Translations under genes and position numbers: made by a program
Notes under the pieces: model-generated
What the model saw: the letters and a program-made list of their open reading frames with translations, nothing else
Database searches by the model: none
What the model was told of the DNA's origin: nothing
Source: Campylobacterales bacterium
GTDB taxonomy: Bacteria > Campylobacterota > Campylobacteria > Campylobacterales > Sulfurimonadaceae
Direction: 5' to 3'
DNA length: 64,000 bases
Assembly (NCBI GenBank): GCA_026390165.1
Contig: JAPLGM010000018.1
Span: 124,001 to 188,000, forward strand
Shown: positions 43,882 to 52,534 of the stretch, piece after piece
Numbering within the stretch: the stretch's first letter is position 1
Layout of the letters: the number at the start of each line of letters is the position of its first letter

Positions 43882-44964
43882 ATGCTAGTCCACATCTGTT
43901 GCAGCGTTGATTCCCATTTTTTTATGGAGAAGCTGCAGCAGGAGTTCCCCGATGAAAAACTCATCGGGTTCTTCTATGACCCCAATATCCACCCTTATAG
44001 CGAGTATCAACTCCGATATTTAGACGTACAACGAAGCTGTAAAAAACTGGGTATTGAGCTCATCGAAGGGCAATACGATTTTGAAGCGTGGATGGATGCC
44101 GTTCGAGGTTTGGAAAAAGAACCCGAAAAAGGGGCACGTTGCGCCGTGTGTTTCGATCGCCGTTTTGAAGTAAGTGCTTACAAAGCGTTAGAACTGGGTG
44201 AAACCTCGATGACCACCACCCTCCTCGTCAGTCCTCAAAAATCGCAAGATCAGCTCAAAAAATCAGGCGATGCGTTTCACGTCTCTCACGGTGTCGAATT
44301 CATTGCGTTTGATTACCGTAAAAATGGCGGAAGTAACGATCAAGCCAGAGTCAGTAAAGAAGAACAACTCTACCGTCAAGACTATTGCGGCTGTCTCTTC
44401 GGTCTCTCGATGCAGCGTGATCAGCAACACCGTCTGATGGATGAGATGTTCTCCCCCCTCTCCCGCCAAATTCTCCCCGCCTCCATCGAAGAGCGGTTGA
44501 AACTTTACGCACATCGTATGAAACTCGAAGATCAAGCTATTGCTTACCATATTATCAAAGAACGTTTTTTAAATTATCGGCTGATTCGCTCATCCATCAC
44601 CGTCGACAAAAAAGTCATCCCGTCCTATCCTCTTATGTATTCAACGATTAATCGTTCGTCGACCGAGGGAAAAATCGATTTTGAGATTAACGGTCAATTT
44701 TTCCTTAACCGTGAAGAGGTACGTTTTATCTCCCTCGATACGTTTAATTCCCTCACCTCATCTACCTACAAAAATACAAAAGAGTTGATGTTTAATGCCC
44801 CTTCCATCGAAACTGAAATCGCACTTCGTTCTCGCCTTACCGATAGCACTTTCAATACTTCGGCGATTATCGTTGTGGATGAGATACCGACATCTAAAAC
44901 AACCCTTCTTTTAGAAACAAAAACCTATGACGATACGAGAGAGAAACTTATTACCCAACAGTAG
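43882..44964 (+). CDS. queH: Epoxyqueuosine reductase QueH
   Basis: 360 residues. The N-terminal ~185 residues are the QueH (DUF208) enzyme, with HICCSVDSH, GARCAVCFDRR and QDYCGCLFGL. These Cys residues bind the Fe-S cluster and a second metal that reduce epoxyqueuosine to queuosine in tRNA. The remaining ~170 residues are a C-terminal extension also seen in related Campylobacterota and not explained. It replaces QueG in this organism. No other queuosine gene is in the window. Confidence 0.88.
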   Translation: MLVHICCSVDSHFFMEKLQQEFPDEKLIGFFYDPNIHPYSEYQLRYLDVQRSCKKLGIELIEGQYDFEAWMDAVRGLEKEPEKGARCAVCFDRRFEVSAYKALELGETSMTTTLLVSPQKSQDQLKKSGDAFHVSHGVEFIAFDYRKNGGSNDQARVSKEEQLYRQDYCGCLFGLSMQRDQQHRLMDEMFSPLSRQILPASIEERLKLYAHRMKLEDQAIAYHIIKERFLNYRLIRSSITVDKKVIPSYPLMYSTINRSSTEGKIDFEINGQFFLNREEVRFISLDTFNSLTSSTYKNTKELMFNAPSIETEIALRSRLTDSTFNTSAIIVVDEIPTSKTTLLLETKTYDDTREKLITQQ

Positions 44965-45000
44965 GTCATATCTATATAACGAAGTATATTGACACAATAG

Positions 45001-46269
45001 TCATCTTACCTCTGCCAAAACTCTTGCTTTCCCATCAAATTCCTTTTGACTGATTTCATGGTACATACCATCGGATAAATCCTGAACAATATTTGATAAA
45101 GAGGCAACATTGTGAGCAGTTTTAGCATTTTGCTGTGTTAATTGGTCGAGTTGGTTTACTGCATCGTTAATTTGAGAAATACCGCTCATTTGCTCTCGAT
45201 TGGAATTGGCAACATCACGGACTATTTCATCTGTTTGTATAATCTTTTGGGTGATGAGGAAAAAACTGTCTATCATACTCTTAGCCGTCTTCAACCCTCC
45301 ATTCGATTTTTCGCGTGCCGTTCGAGCAACATCTTGTATTTGATTGACTGCATCGGCACTTCGGTTCGCGAGGTTCCGTACTTCTTGAGCGACAACAGCA
45401 AATCCTTTTCCTGCATCACCAGCACTTGCCGCTTCAACAGCTGCATTAAGGCTAAGAATATTAATTTGAAAAGCAATATTATTAATAATTTCTACCGCTT
45501 GATTAATGGCTTCAGTTGCGGTAGTAATCTCAGTCATTGCCTCAAAGCTCTGGTGGGCTATTATACTACCATTTTCAGCAGCAATTTTAGATTCTTGGGC
45601 GATATTTACCATCTCTTGTGCTTTTGCAAAATTGGCTGAGACATTTGCTGTGAGCTCTTCGAGAGCCGCTGCCGTCTCTTCTAAGCTTGAAGCTTGTTCA
45701 TTGGAACTGCTGCTTAATTCTTCTGAATATTGGCTAAGGTCGAGTGTATTACGTTGAAGCAAAAGAGAAGTGGAAAGTTGTTGACAATATTGCTCTGCAA
45801 TAATATCCTGAAGTTCATTGATATGTGAATTAAGCTTCTTAATATCTTTTTCCCAACCATCAGATTTAAACGGTTGTCGTAAATCATTATGGCTGATTCG
45901 ATCAAATCCATCTTCGATTTCAAGAAACAATTCTTTAAGTCTACTCATAAGACTGTTGTAAAAATTTGTTGTTTCTTTAAGAACAGCATTCCCATGGACA
46001 GTACACTCTGCCATACTTACATTTGTAAGTTCTCCTGTTTTAGCACGGAAAACAGTTAGTGCTAACATTCCAGCTTGAATATAATTAGCATCACGTACTG
46101 TTTTATACTCCGTAGCAAAACGATTTAGATCCCCTAATAAATTATTAATACGAGAATGAGAACTTCGCGCTTCAATGGAAGTTTCATTAACAGTTTCGAA
46201 TACAAAATTTCTACAATTTTCAATCGCTTCTTTAATAAGCCGATAATCTTTTTTTCCGATATCCAACAT
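45001..46269 (-). CDS. Soluble methyl-accepting chemotaxis protein (CetA-like partner of PAS protein)
   Basis: 422 residues from ATG 46269, with GGAAGG 8 nt upstream. GTG 46278 is too close to that site. No membrane helix is visible. An N-terminal helical region (~1-170) leads to the signalling hairpin with [15 protein letters not shown] and [19 protein letters not shown]. It ends KARVLAEVR without a WESF tail. The PAS gene 17 bp upstream in the same operon supplies a sensor domain in trans. This is the split form of Aer seen as CetA/CetB in Campylobacter jejuni, except that CetA is membrane-bound. Confidence 0.88.
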   Translation of the reverse strand: MLDIGKKDYRLIKEAIENCRNFVFETVNETSIEARSSHSRINNLLGDLNRFATEYKTVRDANYIQAGMLALTVFRAKTGELTNVSMAECTVHGNAVLKETTNFYNSLMSRLKELFLEIEDGFDRISHNDLRQPFKSDGWEKDIKKLNSHINELQDIIAEQYCQQLSTSLLLQRNTLDLSQYSEELSSSSNEQASSLEETAAALEELTANVSANFAKAQEMVNIAQESKIAAENGSIIAHQSFEAMTEITTATEAINQAVEIINNIAFQINILSLNAAVEAASAGDAGKGFAVVAQEVRNLANRSADAVNQIQDVARTAREKSNGGLKTAKSMIDSFFLITQKIIQTDEIVRDVANSNREQMSGISQINDAVNQLDQLTQQNAKTAHNVASLSNIVQDLSDGMYHEISQKEFDGKARVLAEVR

Positions 46270-46286
46270 ATGTTTCACCTTCCTTT

Positions 46287-46667
46287 TTATTGCATTGTTT
46301 TGTATAACGTATCGTATTTTATAATTTCGTTTCGAGTCGGTTTACGACGAAGAGAAAGATATCGTATTTCCCCAGTTTCAAAGGTAATGGGTGAAACAGT
46401 TGCATAAACCCAATAAAAATCTCCGTTTTTAGTTTTATTCTTGACAAAACCATTCCATGTTTTTCCTTCTTTAACCGTTTTCCATAAATCGGCAAAAGCT
46501 GCTTTTGGCATATCTGAATGTCTTAGAATGCTATGTGGCTTTCCCAGTAACTCATTCCAATTGTACCCACTGTAACGAATAAAATCATCGTTAGCAAAAG
46601 TAATAACACCCGTACGATCCGTTTCGGAAATAATAAGAGCATTTTGCTCCATTTCAATTTCTGCCAT
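46287..46667 (-). CDS. PAS domain protein (CetB/Aer-like redox sensor)
   Basis: 126 residues, a single PAS domain of the Aer type with [29 protein letters not shown] split over two segments and [19 protein letters not shown]. Aer-type PAS domains bind FAD and report redox or respiratory state. The protein has no output domain, so it should act through the adjacent soluble receptor. AAGGAG is 10-11 nt upstream of the ATG. Its PAS is very similar to that of the histidine kinase at 47.9-49.5 kb. Confidence 0.88.
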   Translation of the reverse strand: MAEIEMEQNALIISETDRTGVITFANDDFIRYSGYNWNELLGKPHSILRHSDMPKAAFADLWKTVKEGKTWNGFVKNKTKNGDFYWVYATVSPITFETGEIRYLSLRRKPTRNEIIKYDTLYKTMQ

Positions 46668-46730
46668 AATATCTCTCTCCTTAAATTAGATAATATTACT
46701 TAGTTTAAAATATTAATTATCATTATCTAT

Positions 46731-46763
46731 ACTATATACTATTAGTGTGGCAAGTTTGTTGCA
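46731..46763 (-). promoter_or_regulatory. PAS/receptor promoter with 7-4-7 direct repeat (box A)
   Basis: On the minus strand TGCAACA (46757-46763) and TGCCACA (46746-46752) have an 11-bp period. Nine nt later is TATAGT (46731-46736). Same geometry and half-site as boxes B, C and D. It drives the PAS gene and the soluble receptor. The rest of the 158-bp gap is AT-rich leader with nothing else recognised. Confidence 0.65.
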
Positions 46764-46825
46764 AAAATGAAATTCAGAGTTATTTGAGAATAATATTTTT
46801 ATACGTTCTGTAGAAAAGGTATGGA

Positions 46826-47935
46826 TTAAAAATCAAAAATATCATCCATAGCAACCGTTTCATTAACGGATACAGTAACAGTTAACATACTTCCAAGCAT
46901 TTGTGAATTACTGATGATAGTATCATCCATGACATCAACACTTGTTGCACCATCCTGAAAAATCAAAGTTATCCAGTTATGTAAATCAAGACCAAATGTT
47001 TTACAAAATGATCCCAACGATGAAGACTTATCAATAAATGTTTGAAGATTTTCTTGAATACTGGAAGACAACATCCCTAATGCTCTAGCAATTGCATAGC
47101 TTTCTGGATAAATTGAAGCCGACTTCCCGATTCGTTCAAGATAATACGCTATTTCTGTTACCTCTTCGAATGTAATATCCCCACTCCCAACGATTAGCAA
47201 AAGAGAATTAAGACGAGAAAGATGTTCTTTAATATCTTCTAGATCCTCATTATCCATGTAGTTATAAACATGGAGTTGTTTAGATTGCGTACTCGACGCT
47301 TCGGTCGGAGTAAGAGTCGGTACACTCTTCAAATCTTCTGAATTATTTGTAACCATAGAAGATAATGGTAACATCTGGTCCTCAATCATTGTAGACGAAT
47401 ACGTTGGTACAGTAATCTCTTTAAATACCGAATAAGACAGTGTACTTTTCTCTCGTAATACTGACAATTCTTCACTGAAAAGATGGTTTTCCTCCTCAAT
47501 TTGGTCAATATGTTCACGCATTAATTTAGCATCACTGATCCGAATACTCAAACGATAAAATGAATCAATCTTAGCCTGTGTACTAAGAGGCTTCGGTAAA
47601 AAACAATCGGCACCGGCATTAATAATTTCTATTAAGTAATCGGATTCTGTATGAGCTGAAAGGACAACAATGGGAATCAATGCATCATCTTTGCGTATTA
47701 TTTTAATCATTTCTATCCCATCCATATTGGGCATATTGATATCAGTTAGAATTAAATCATAGAATTTAGGATGCGACTGAAACATCATAAGCCCTTCTAT
47801 TCCATCTGCAGCTTCATCAACAATGGAAAATAGCCTTTTGAAAACAGCTATAGTGCTTATACGTATTAATTTATCGTCTTCGATAACTAATAAGTTTAAG
47901 TTTTTAGTATATGGTTTTAACTGAGTAAGTGTCAT
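46826..47935 (-). CDS. Response regulator with unnamed C-terminal domain
   Basis: 369 residues. The receiver domain (1-~130) has the Asp in LILTDINMPNMDG and the Lys in CFLPKPL. Next come a coiled coil (~135-160), a low-complexity Ser/Thr linker (~165-225), and a ~140-residue C-terminal domain (MDNEDLEDIKEHLSRLNSLL, YYLERIGKSASIYPESYAIARAL) with no DNA-binding or enzymatic motif that I recognise. It overlaps the upstream kinase gene (ATGA). It is the last gene of chemosensory cluster 2 and the likely phosphate acceptor of that kinase. Confidence 0.85.
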   Translation of the reverse strand: MTLTQLKPYTKNLNLLVIEDDKLIRISTIAVFKRLFSIVDEAADGIEGLMMFQSHPKFYDLILTDINMPNMDGIEMIKIIRKDDALIPIVVLSAHTESDYLIEIINAGADCFLPKPLSTQAKIDSFYRLSIRISDAKLMREHIDQIEEENHLFSEELSVLREKSTLSYSVFKEITVPTYSSTMIEDQMLPLSSMVTNNSEDLKSVPTLTPTEASSTQSKQLHVYNYMDNEDLEDIKEHLSRLNSLLLIVGSGDITFEEVTEIAYYLERIGKSASIYPESYAIARALGMLSSSIQENLQTFIDKSSSLGSFCKTFGLDLHNWITLIFQDGATSVDVMDDTIISNSQMLGSMLTVTVSVNETVAMDDIFDF

Positions 47936-49527
47936 AAAGATTCCTTGTTAATAGGTAGATTTATTGTAAAAACAGCACCTTGTTCATTGTTAGCAACGCT
48001 AAGGAGGCCATTATGGTGTTCTTCAACGATGATACGTGACATATAAAGTCCTATCCCTGTACCCTGTTTTTGATGTTTTGTCGTAAAATACGGATCAAAA
48101 ACTTTTACAAGGATTTTTTCTGGAATTCCGCCTCCATTATCACTAATTTGTACAGAAACATACTCTCCATTTAGAATACAAGAGATGTGAATTACTGGAT
48201 TATCGATCTTATTTTCAATAAGAGCATCTTTGGCATTGGAAATAAGATTGAGAAAAACTTGACTAAGCTCACTTGGATACCCATAAAGTTTAGTTCTCCA
48301 TAAGGATTTATGGTCTTCAATATACCCATCATTCTGCGTGTGTTGGATCAAAATCTTAATATTTTCTCTTTCCATTTTTTGGTGAACAAGCGCCACGGTA
48401 TACTGAATAATTTCATCGAGACAAAAAGCTACTTTCTCTTTCTTTGGGTCAAAGAAATTTCTAAAATCATCGATAGTTTTTGTCAAATATTCTACTTGAA
48501 ATTCAATAGCACTCACGAACTCTTTTCCTCTTATATCATCAATACTTTCAAATTCATCCAAATCAAGCTGGGCGTCGATAAGCGTCATCCCAATGACCTG
48601 TAAAGGTTGTCGCCATTGATGCGCAATATTTCCGATCATTTCACCCATCGCTACTGCACGATTTTGGAAGATAAGGTCTTGATTCTGACGATTGATCACA
48701 TTAAGATGTTTTTTGATCTCATTTTGATGCTTGATCTCTTCGGTAATATCGTTACGAATACTAATATATTCGCTAACTTCTTGATTAGAGTCCAAAATAG
48801 GAAGCACAGTAGTTGTCACAAAATAGCTTTCACCGTTTTTAGCCCTATTTTCAACGGTACCTTGCCACACCTTCCCTTCTTTTATCGTTGACCACATCTC
48901 TTTGAAAGCAGATTGCGGCATGTTTGGATGACGTACAATATTATGGGATTTTCCCAAAAGTTCTTCCCTCTTATATCCAGATATACGACAAAACTCATCA
49001 TTTACAAAGATCATAACCCCTTTGTCGTCCGTTTTAGAAACAATATTACCAACATCTATGGCTTTGCTGTACTGAGAGGCTGTTGCTAAGAAAACTTCAT
49101 AGTATTTTTTTAATGCAACAGTGAAATAGGTATTAAAAATAGTATTAAACTCATCGAAAAAACACTTGAGCGTGTTCACAACATCCGTGTCTTTTTTAAG
49201 AGACTCAAGAATAAACGAATTACTAAAAATTTCTTCGGATATTGATTTTTGAATATGCGTACAAAGTAAAAAAAGATCTTCAATTAAAAAAACTTTTGTT
49301 CTGAGATTCTCAAGAAAATGCCCTATAGTAGAACACTCTTCATTAAAAGCTTTGTCTGCAATTATGTTTAGAAAATACTCTTGAGAACTTATCATAAGCA
49401 GATAAAGAGCCTTTTCTTCAACAGTGCATCGATGCATCATCTCTTGTATACTTAAGTCTGCAAAAAAGCGTGTAACAATTGCTTCTTTCAGCCCTTTTAT
49501 CTCTTCGTAAAAATGACTCAATCGCAT
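47932..49527 (-). CDS. Cytosolic PAS histidine kinase
   Basis: 531 residues from ATG 49527, with a strong GGAGG 8 nt upstream; ATG 49542 lies inside cheB and lacks a site. The N-terminal ~150 residues are all-helical and unrecognised. The Aer-type PAS (~165-270; VNDEFCRISGYKREELLGKS) is followed by a coiled coil. The kinase core has GNIAHQWRQPLQVIG for the phospho-His, NLISNAKDAL and GTGIGLYMSRIIVEEH. There is no membrane helix, so it senses something inside the cell, possibly redox state. It is placed directly after cheB, with 1 bp between. Confidence 0.88.
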   Translation of the reverse strand: MRLSHFYEEIKGLKEAIVTRFFADLSIQEMMHRCTVEEKALYLLMISSQEYFLNIIADKAFNEECSTIGHFLENLRTKVFLIEDLFLLCTHIQKSISEEIFSNSFILESLKKDTDVVNTLKCFFDEFNTIFNTYFTVALKKYYEVFLATASQYSKAIDVGNIVSKTDDKGVMIFVNDEFCRISGYKREELLGKSHNIVRHPNMPQSAFKEMWSTIKEGKVWQGTVENRAKNGESYFVTTTVLPILDSNQEVSEYISIRNDITEEIKHQNEIKKHLNVINRQNQDLIFQNRAVAMGEMIGNIAHQWRQPLQVIGMTLIDAQLDLDEFESIDDIRGKEFVSAIEFQVEYLTKTIDDFRNFFDPKKEKVAFCLDEIIQYTVALVHQKMERENIKILIQHTQNDGYIEDHKSLWRTKLYGYPSELSQVFLNLISNAKDALIENKIDNPVIHISCILNGEYVSVQISDNGGGIPEKILVKVFDPYFTTKHQKQGTGIGLYMSRIIVEEHHNGLLSVANNEQGAVFTINLPINKESL

Positions 49528-49528
49528 A

Positions 49529-50584
49529 CTAACATCCTCCAAATTTTTGGATCTTAGTAGGAATATCCTCTAAATCAACGATCTGTTTTACGGCACCTGC
49601 TTCAATAGCTTTGGCAGGCATACCAAATACGACACATTTTTTGGCACTTTGGGCAATGGTGAGTGCTCCTGCATCGTGCATCTCTTTCAGTCCGATTGAA
49701 CCATCATCTCCCATTCCAGTGAGTATAACTCCCATTGCATTGGCTCCAGCACCGTTATGAACACTGCGGAAAAGGATATCTACACTTGGTTTATGACGGC
49801 TAATACGGGGACCATCGAGAAGTTTAGTGTAGTATTTCCCCTGTCGGCTATCAAGTAATAGATGTTTATTCCCTGGAGCAATATACACAGAGGAGTTTTC
49901 GAGTACTTGACCATCTTGCGCTTCATAAACACGTAATGATGATAAATGATCAAGCCGTTGTGCAAAACTTCCTGAAAATCCAAAAGGGATGTGCAAGGTT
50001 ATTAAAATAGGTGGCATAGGTGGTGATAGCTGTTTAAATATCTCCATCAGGGTTTCAACACCTCCTGTAGAGGCTCCTATCACAATAACTTTGGCTCCTG
50101 AAATAATGGTCTGTTTGAGTGGAAGCAAAGTGTCCGGATGATTCTTAATCGTTTCGATTTCAGGTAGATTTGGTTTTTTGGCTTTACTTTTCATTTTATA
50201 ACGATCGATTAGAAAGGTCAATCTCATCAGCGTATCTTCGATACGTCCGAAGAACGATGTATCATTCTCATCAATACCTTTTTTAGCGATAAATCCAACA
50301 GCACCATCATCAAATACTTCATGATGTTTAGATACATCCGTAGAGATAACAACTGCTGGCATCGGATGAAGCCGCATTAGATTACGTAAAAATGTGACAC
50401 CGTCCATTTTAGGCATATTAATATCGATAGTTACCAGATCAGGTTCAAACTTTTTGATCAAATCACGTGCTTCAAATGCATCCGAAGCAGTAGCCACTAC
50501 TTCAAAATCTTCTAACCGTGAAATCATATCCGACAATATTTTTTGCATCAGCCTTGAATCATCAATAATCAATACTCTATACAA
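49529..50584 (-). CDS. cheB: Chemotaxis methylesterase CheB (cluster 2)
   Basis: 351 residues read from TTG 50584 (GGGAG 5 nt upstream). Receiver with D54 in TIDINMPKMDG, linker, and esterase domain with catalytic Ser in IGASTGG, His in LHIPFGFSGSF and Asp in ILTGMGDDG. It is closely similar to CheB of cluster 1, including the start MYRVL(I/V)(I/V)DDS. It is preceded by cheD and cheR, giving this cluster a full adaptation set. Confidence 0.94.
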   Translation of the reverse strand: MYRVLIIDDSRLMQKILSDMISRLEDFEVVATASDAFEARDLIKKFEPDLVTIDINMPKMDGVTFLRNLMRLHPMPAVVISTDVSKHHEVFDDGAVGFIAKKGIDENDTSFFGRIEDTLMRLTFLIDRYKMKSKAKKPNLPEIETIKNHPDTLLPLKQTIISGAKVIVIGASTGGVETLMEIFKQLSPPMPPILITLHIPFGFSGSFAQRLDHLSSLRVYEAQDGQVLENSSVYIAPGNKHLLLDSRQGKYYTKLLDGPRISRHKPSVDILFRSVHNGAGANAMGVILTGMGDDGSIGLKEMHDAGALTIAQSAKKCVVFGMPAKAIEAGAVKQIVDLEDIPTKIQKFGGC

Positions 50585-50593
50585 GCGTACTCC

Positions 50594-51214
50594 CTAGAAT
50601 AAAACAATATCGTCAGTAACGATCTCATCTGTTTTATTGATGCTATTTGCCAATACACGGTCTGCTTGAGCAAGACGTTCATCCATCATACGGTTGGCAA
50701 TTGATTTTGCAACCGTTTTAAAATCATTATCCACCATAACAATACGTCCATTATTGCCTAAAACACTCTCGGAAACAACTTTTATTTTCTCAGAACGGCA
50801 AAAGCTACGAGCGAACATAACGTTGCGCTCACCAATGTTTTCACTTATATCTTGAAGAATTGTGGCTCCTCCTGCAATTTTTGCCGAAATATTTTCTTTG
50901 CGACACCCAAGTTTATACATTTCGTTGAGCATTGTTTCCATTGCATAAAGACCAAAACGGCATGACACCCCATGTGCACACAAAGAAGGGAGGAGAAAAT
51001 GGTTCATCCCTTTGATTCGTAAAACATCATCATAAAGCATAACAGCAACACACGATCCTAGAAGTGTTGCGATAGGAAGATGATCATCATCAAATGTAAT
51101 GGCAAATTCTCCTCCAATGATTCCAAGCGTTTCACGGTTTTGTATATACTTAATACTGTCTGGTTTTTTCAGTTTAATGATTTTAGAATCAATGGTTCCT
51201 TTGATTATATTCAT
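50594..51214 (-). CDS. cheD: Chemoreceptor glutamine deamidase CheD
   Basis: 206 residues. The catalytic Cys is in ATLLGSCVAVMLYD and the His in IKGMNHFLLP, with a downstream KIAGGATIL, the CheD triad arrangement. It deamidates receptor glutamines and in some bacteria cooperates with CheC. No cheC is present here, so a CheZ-like protein would do the dephosphorylation. It overlaps cheR by 4 bp (ATGA). Cluster 1 has no cheD, so this protein may serve both clusters. Confidence 0.9.
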   Translation of the reverse strand: MNIIKGTIDSKIIKLKKPDSIKYIQNRETLGIIGGEFAITFDDDHLPIATLLGSCVAVMLYDDVLRIKGMNHFLLPSLCAHGVSCRFGLYAMETMLNEMYKLGCRKENISAKIAGGATILQDISENIGERNVMFARSFCRSEKIKVVSESVLGNNGRIVMVDNDFKTVAKSIANRMMDERLAQADRVLANSINKTDEIVTDDIVLF

Positions 51215-52047
51215 GAGAACTCTTTCGTTTTTATAAAAATATTTTGTCCATATCGTTCTACGAAGGGGATTAAGTCTAAGACACTTTCAGAATGTCCAAT
51301 ATAAAGTGTTCCACCAATCTTTAGGGTACGGAATAATTTTTTCAGTATGGTATTTTGATCAAGCGTATTAAAATATATTAAAACATTACGGCAAAATACA
51401 ACATCAAATTCAGCCGCCTTAAAAGGATAGGTTTGTGACATTAAGTTCATAGTGTCAAATACTACTTTTCGACGAAGTGGCTCTTTGATTTTGATAAGAT
51501 AATCACCGTCTCTACTAGGATGTTGCTTTCGCTTGAAATAATTCGAGGGACGAATCCAGTGGGGAAAATCATCCTCACTTTTCGACCATTCGTAAATACC
51601 GTGAGCTGCGTGGTTAAGCACTTCATTATCAATATCGGTTGCGATGAGCGAATAGTTCAGCATCGGTGCGTCATACTCCTCTTTTGCCGATTCGATTGTC
51701 ATAAGGATAGAATAAGGCTCTTCCCCGGTCGATGCAGCAGAGCAATAAATCTTCAACCCTTCGCCATTGGTAATAGATTGCTTGACAACCCGTTCTTTTA
51801 GATCATCGAAATGGAATGATTCTCTAAAAAAATTGGTTTTATTGGTTGTAAGAGCGCTGACAAATATTTCAATATTCTCACCGCGTTCAATGGAGGTTAA
51901 AATAGCATCAACATCATCATGATTGAGACTACGCTTGAGTTTGTCAAGACGGTTTGCAATCATAACATCCTTATTCGCACTAAGGGTAATCCCTGTATGT
52001 GTATAAGCAAGCTGACGCGTCCGATCAAGCTGACGCGGCGTATACAT
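51211..52047 (-). CDS. cheR: Chemoreceptor methyltransferase CheR (cluster 2)
   Basis: 278 residues from ATG 52047, chosen because GAGG is 6 nt upstream and MYTPRQLDRTRQLAY gives the usual CheR length. Longer starts at 52059, 52089 and 52110 run further into cheW and lack a ribosome site. Motifs: CSAASTGEEPYSILM, LIATDIDNEVLNHAA and FDVVFCRNVLIYF. Overlap with cheW is 23 bp. No beta-subdomain difference from cluster 1 CheR is obvious, so both may recognise the WESF receptor tails. Confidence 0.92.
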   Translation of the reverse strand: MYTPRQLDRTRQLAYTHTGITLSANKDVMIANRLDKLKRSLNHDDVDAILTSIERGENIEIFVSALTTNKTNFFRESFHFDDLKERVVKQSITNGEGLKIYCSAASTGEEPYSILMTIESAKEEYDAPMLNYSLIATDIDNEVLNHAAHGIYEWSKSEDDFPHWIRPSNYFKRKQHPSRDGDYLIKIKEPLRRKVVFDTMNLMSQTYPFKAAEFDVVFCRNVLIYFNTLDQNTILKKLFRTLKIGGTLYIGHSESVLDLIPFVERYGQNIFIKTKEFS

Positions 52048-52525
52048 GGGGAACCTCATGTGTTTGGCGAGAGAGACGCTGCATTTCATCTTTGTCCAAA
52101 ATTCGGTCAATATCTAAAATAACAATCATTTTTTCATCTTTTTTGAACAATCCTTTGAGATACTCTGGGGCGATAGAGGCTCCCATATCCGGAGCAGGAT
52201 AAAGCTTGTCTAAATCAACATTTTCCATATCAGACACTTCATCAACAACAAGTCCTATCATTCTACTGTCTTGCGTTTTGACAGCGATAATGATCGTTCT
52301 TGGTGTATAAAGCGGGTCACTATCAACATTAAACCGTACACGCAAATCGATAACAGGTGCGACTTCTCCTCGGAGGTTGATGACCCCTTTGACCCATCTC
52401 GATGCGTCAGGAATAGGGGTAACGATAGGATAGGTGAGAATTTCACGTACCTTGTTAATTTGAATGCCGTAGGTTTCACTTCCTAGTTTAAACGTAAGTA
52501 ATTGATTACTCTCTATAATAGCCAT
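52025..52525 (-). CDS. cheW: CheW adaptor (cluster 2)
   Basis: 166 residues, one CheW domain with YGIQINKVREILTY and GVINLRGEVAPVIDLRVRF. A short C-terminal extension (RQTHEVPHVYAASA) follows the domain. It couples receptors to CheA2. It sits 9 bp after cheA with GGAGG just before the ATG. Confidence 0.93.
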   Translation of the reverse strand: MAIIESNQLLTFKLGSETYGIQINKVREILTYPIVTPIPDASRWVKGVINLRGEVAPVIDLRVRFNVDSDPLYTPRTIIIAVKTQDSRMIGLVVDEVSDMENVDLDKLYPAPDMGASIAPEYLKGLFKKDEKMIVILDIDRILDKDEMQRLSRQTHEVPHVYAASA

Positions 52526-52534
52526 AACACCCTC

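Noticed and set aside
46748..46763. Near-perfect sigma-54 -24/-12 match (TGGCAAGTTTGTTGCA) on the + strand
   Set aside because: It points away from the PAS gene into the 3' end of a minus-strand gene, and the bases are fully explained by the 7-4-7 direct repeat read on the minus strand. The equivalent boxes elsewhere do not give sigma-54 matches.
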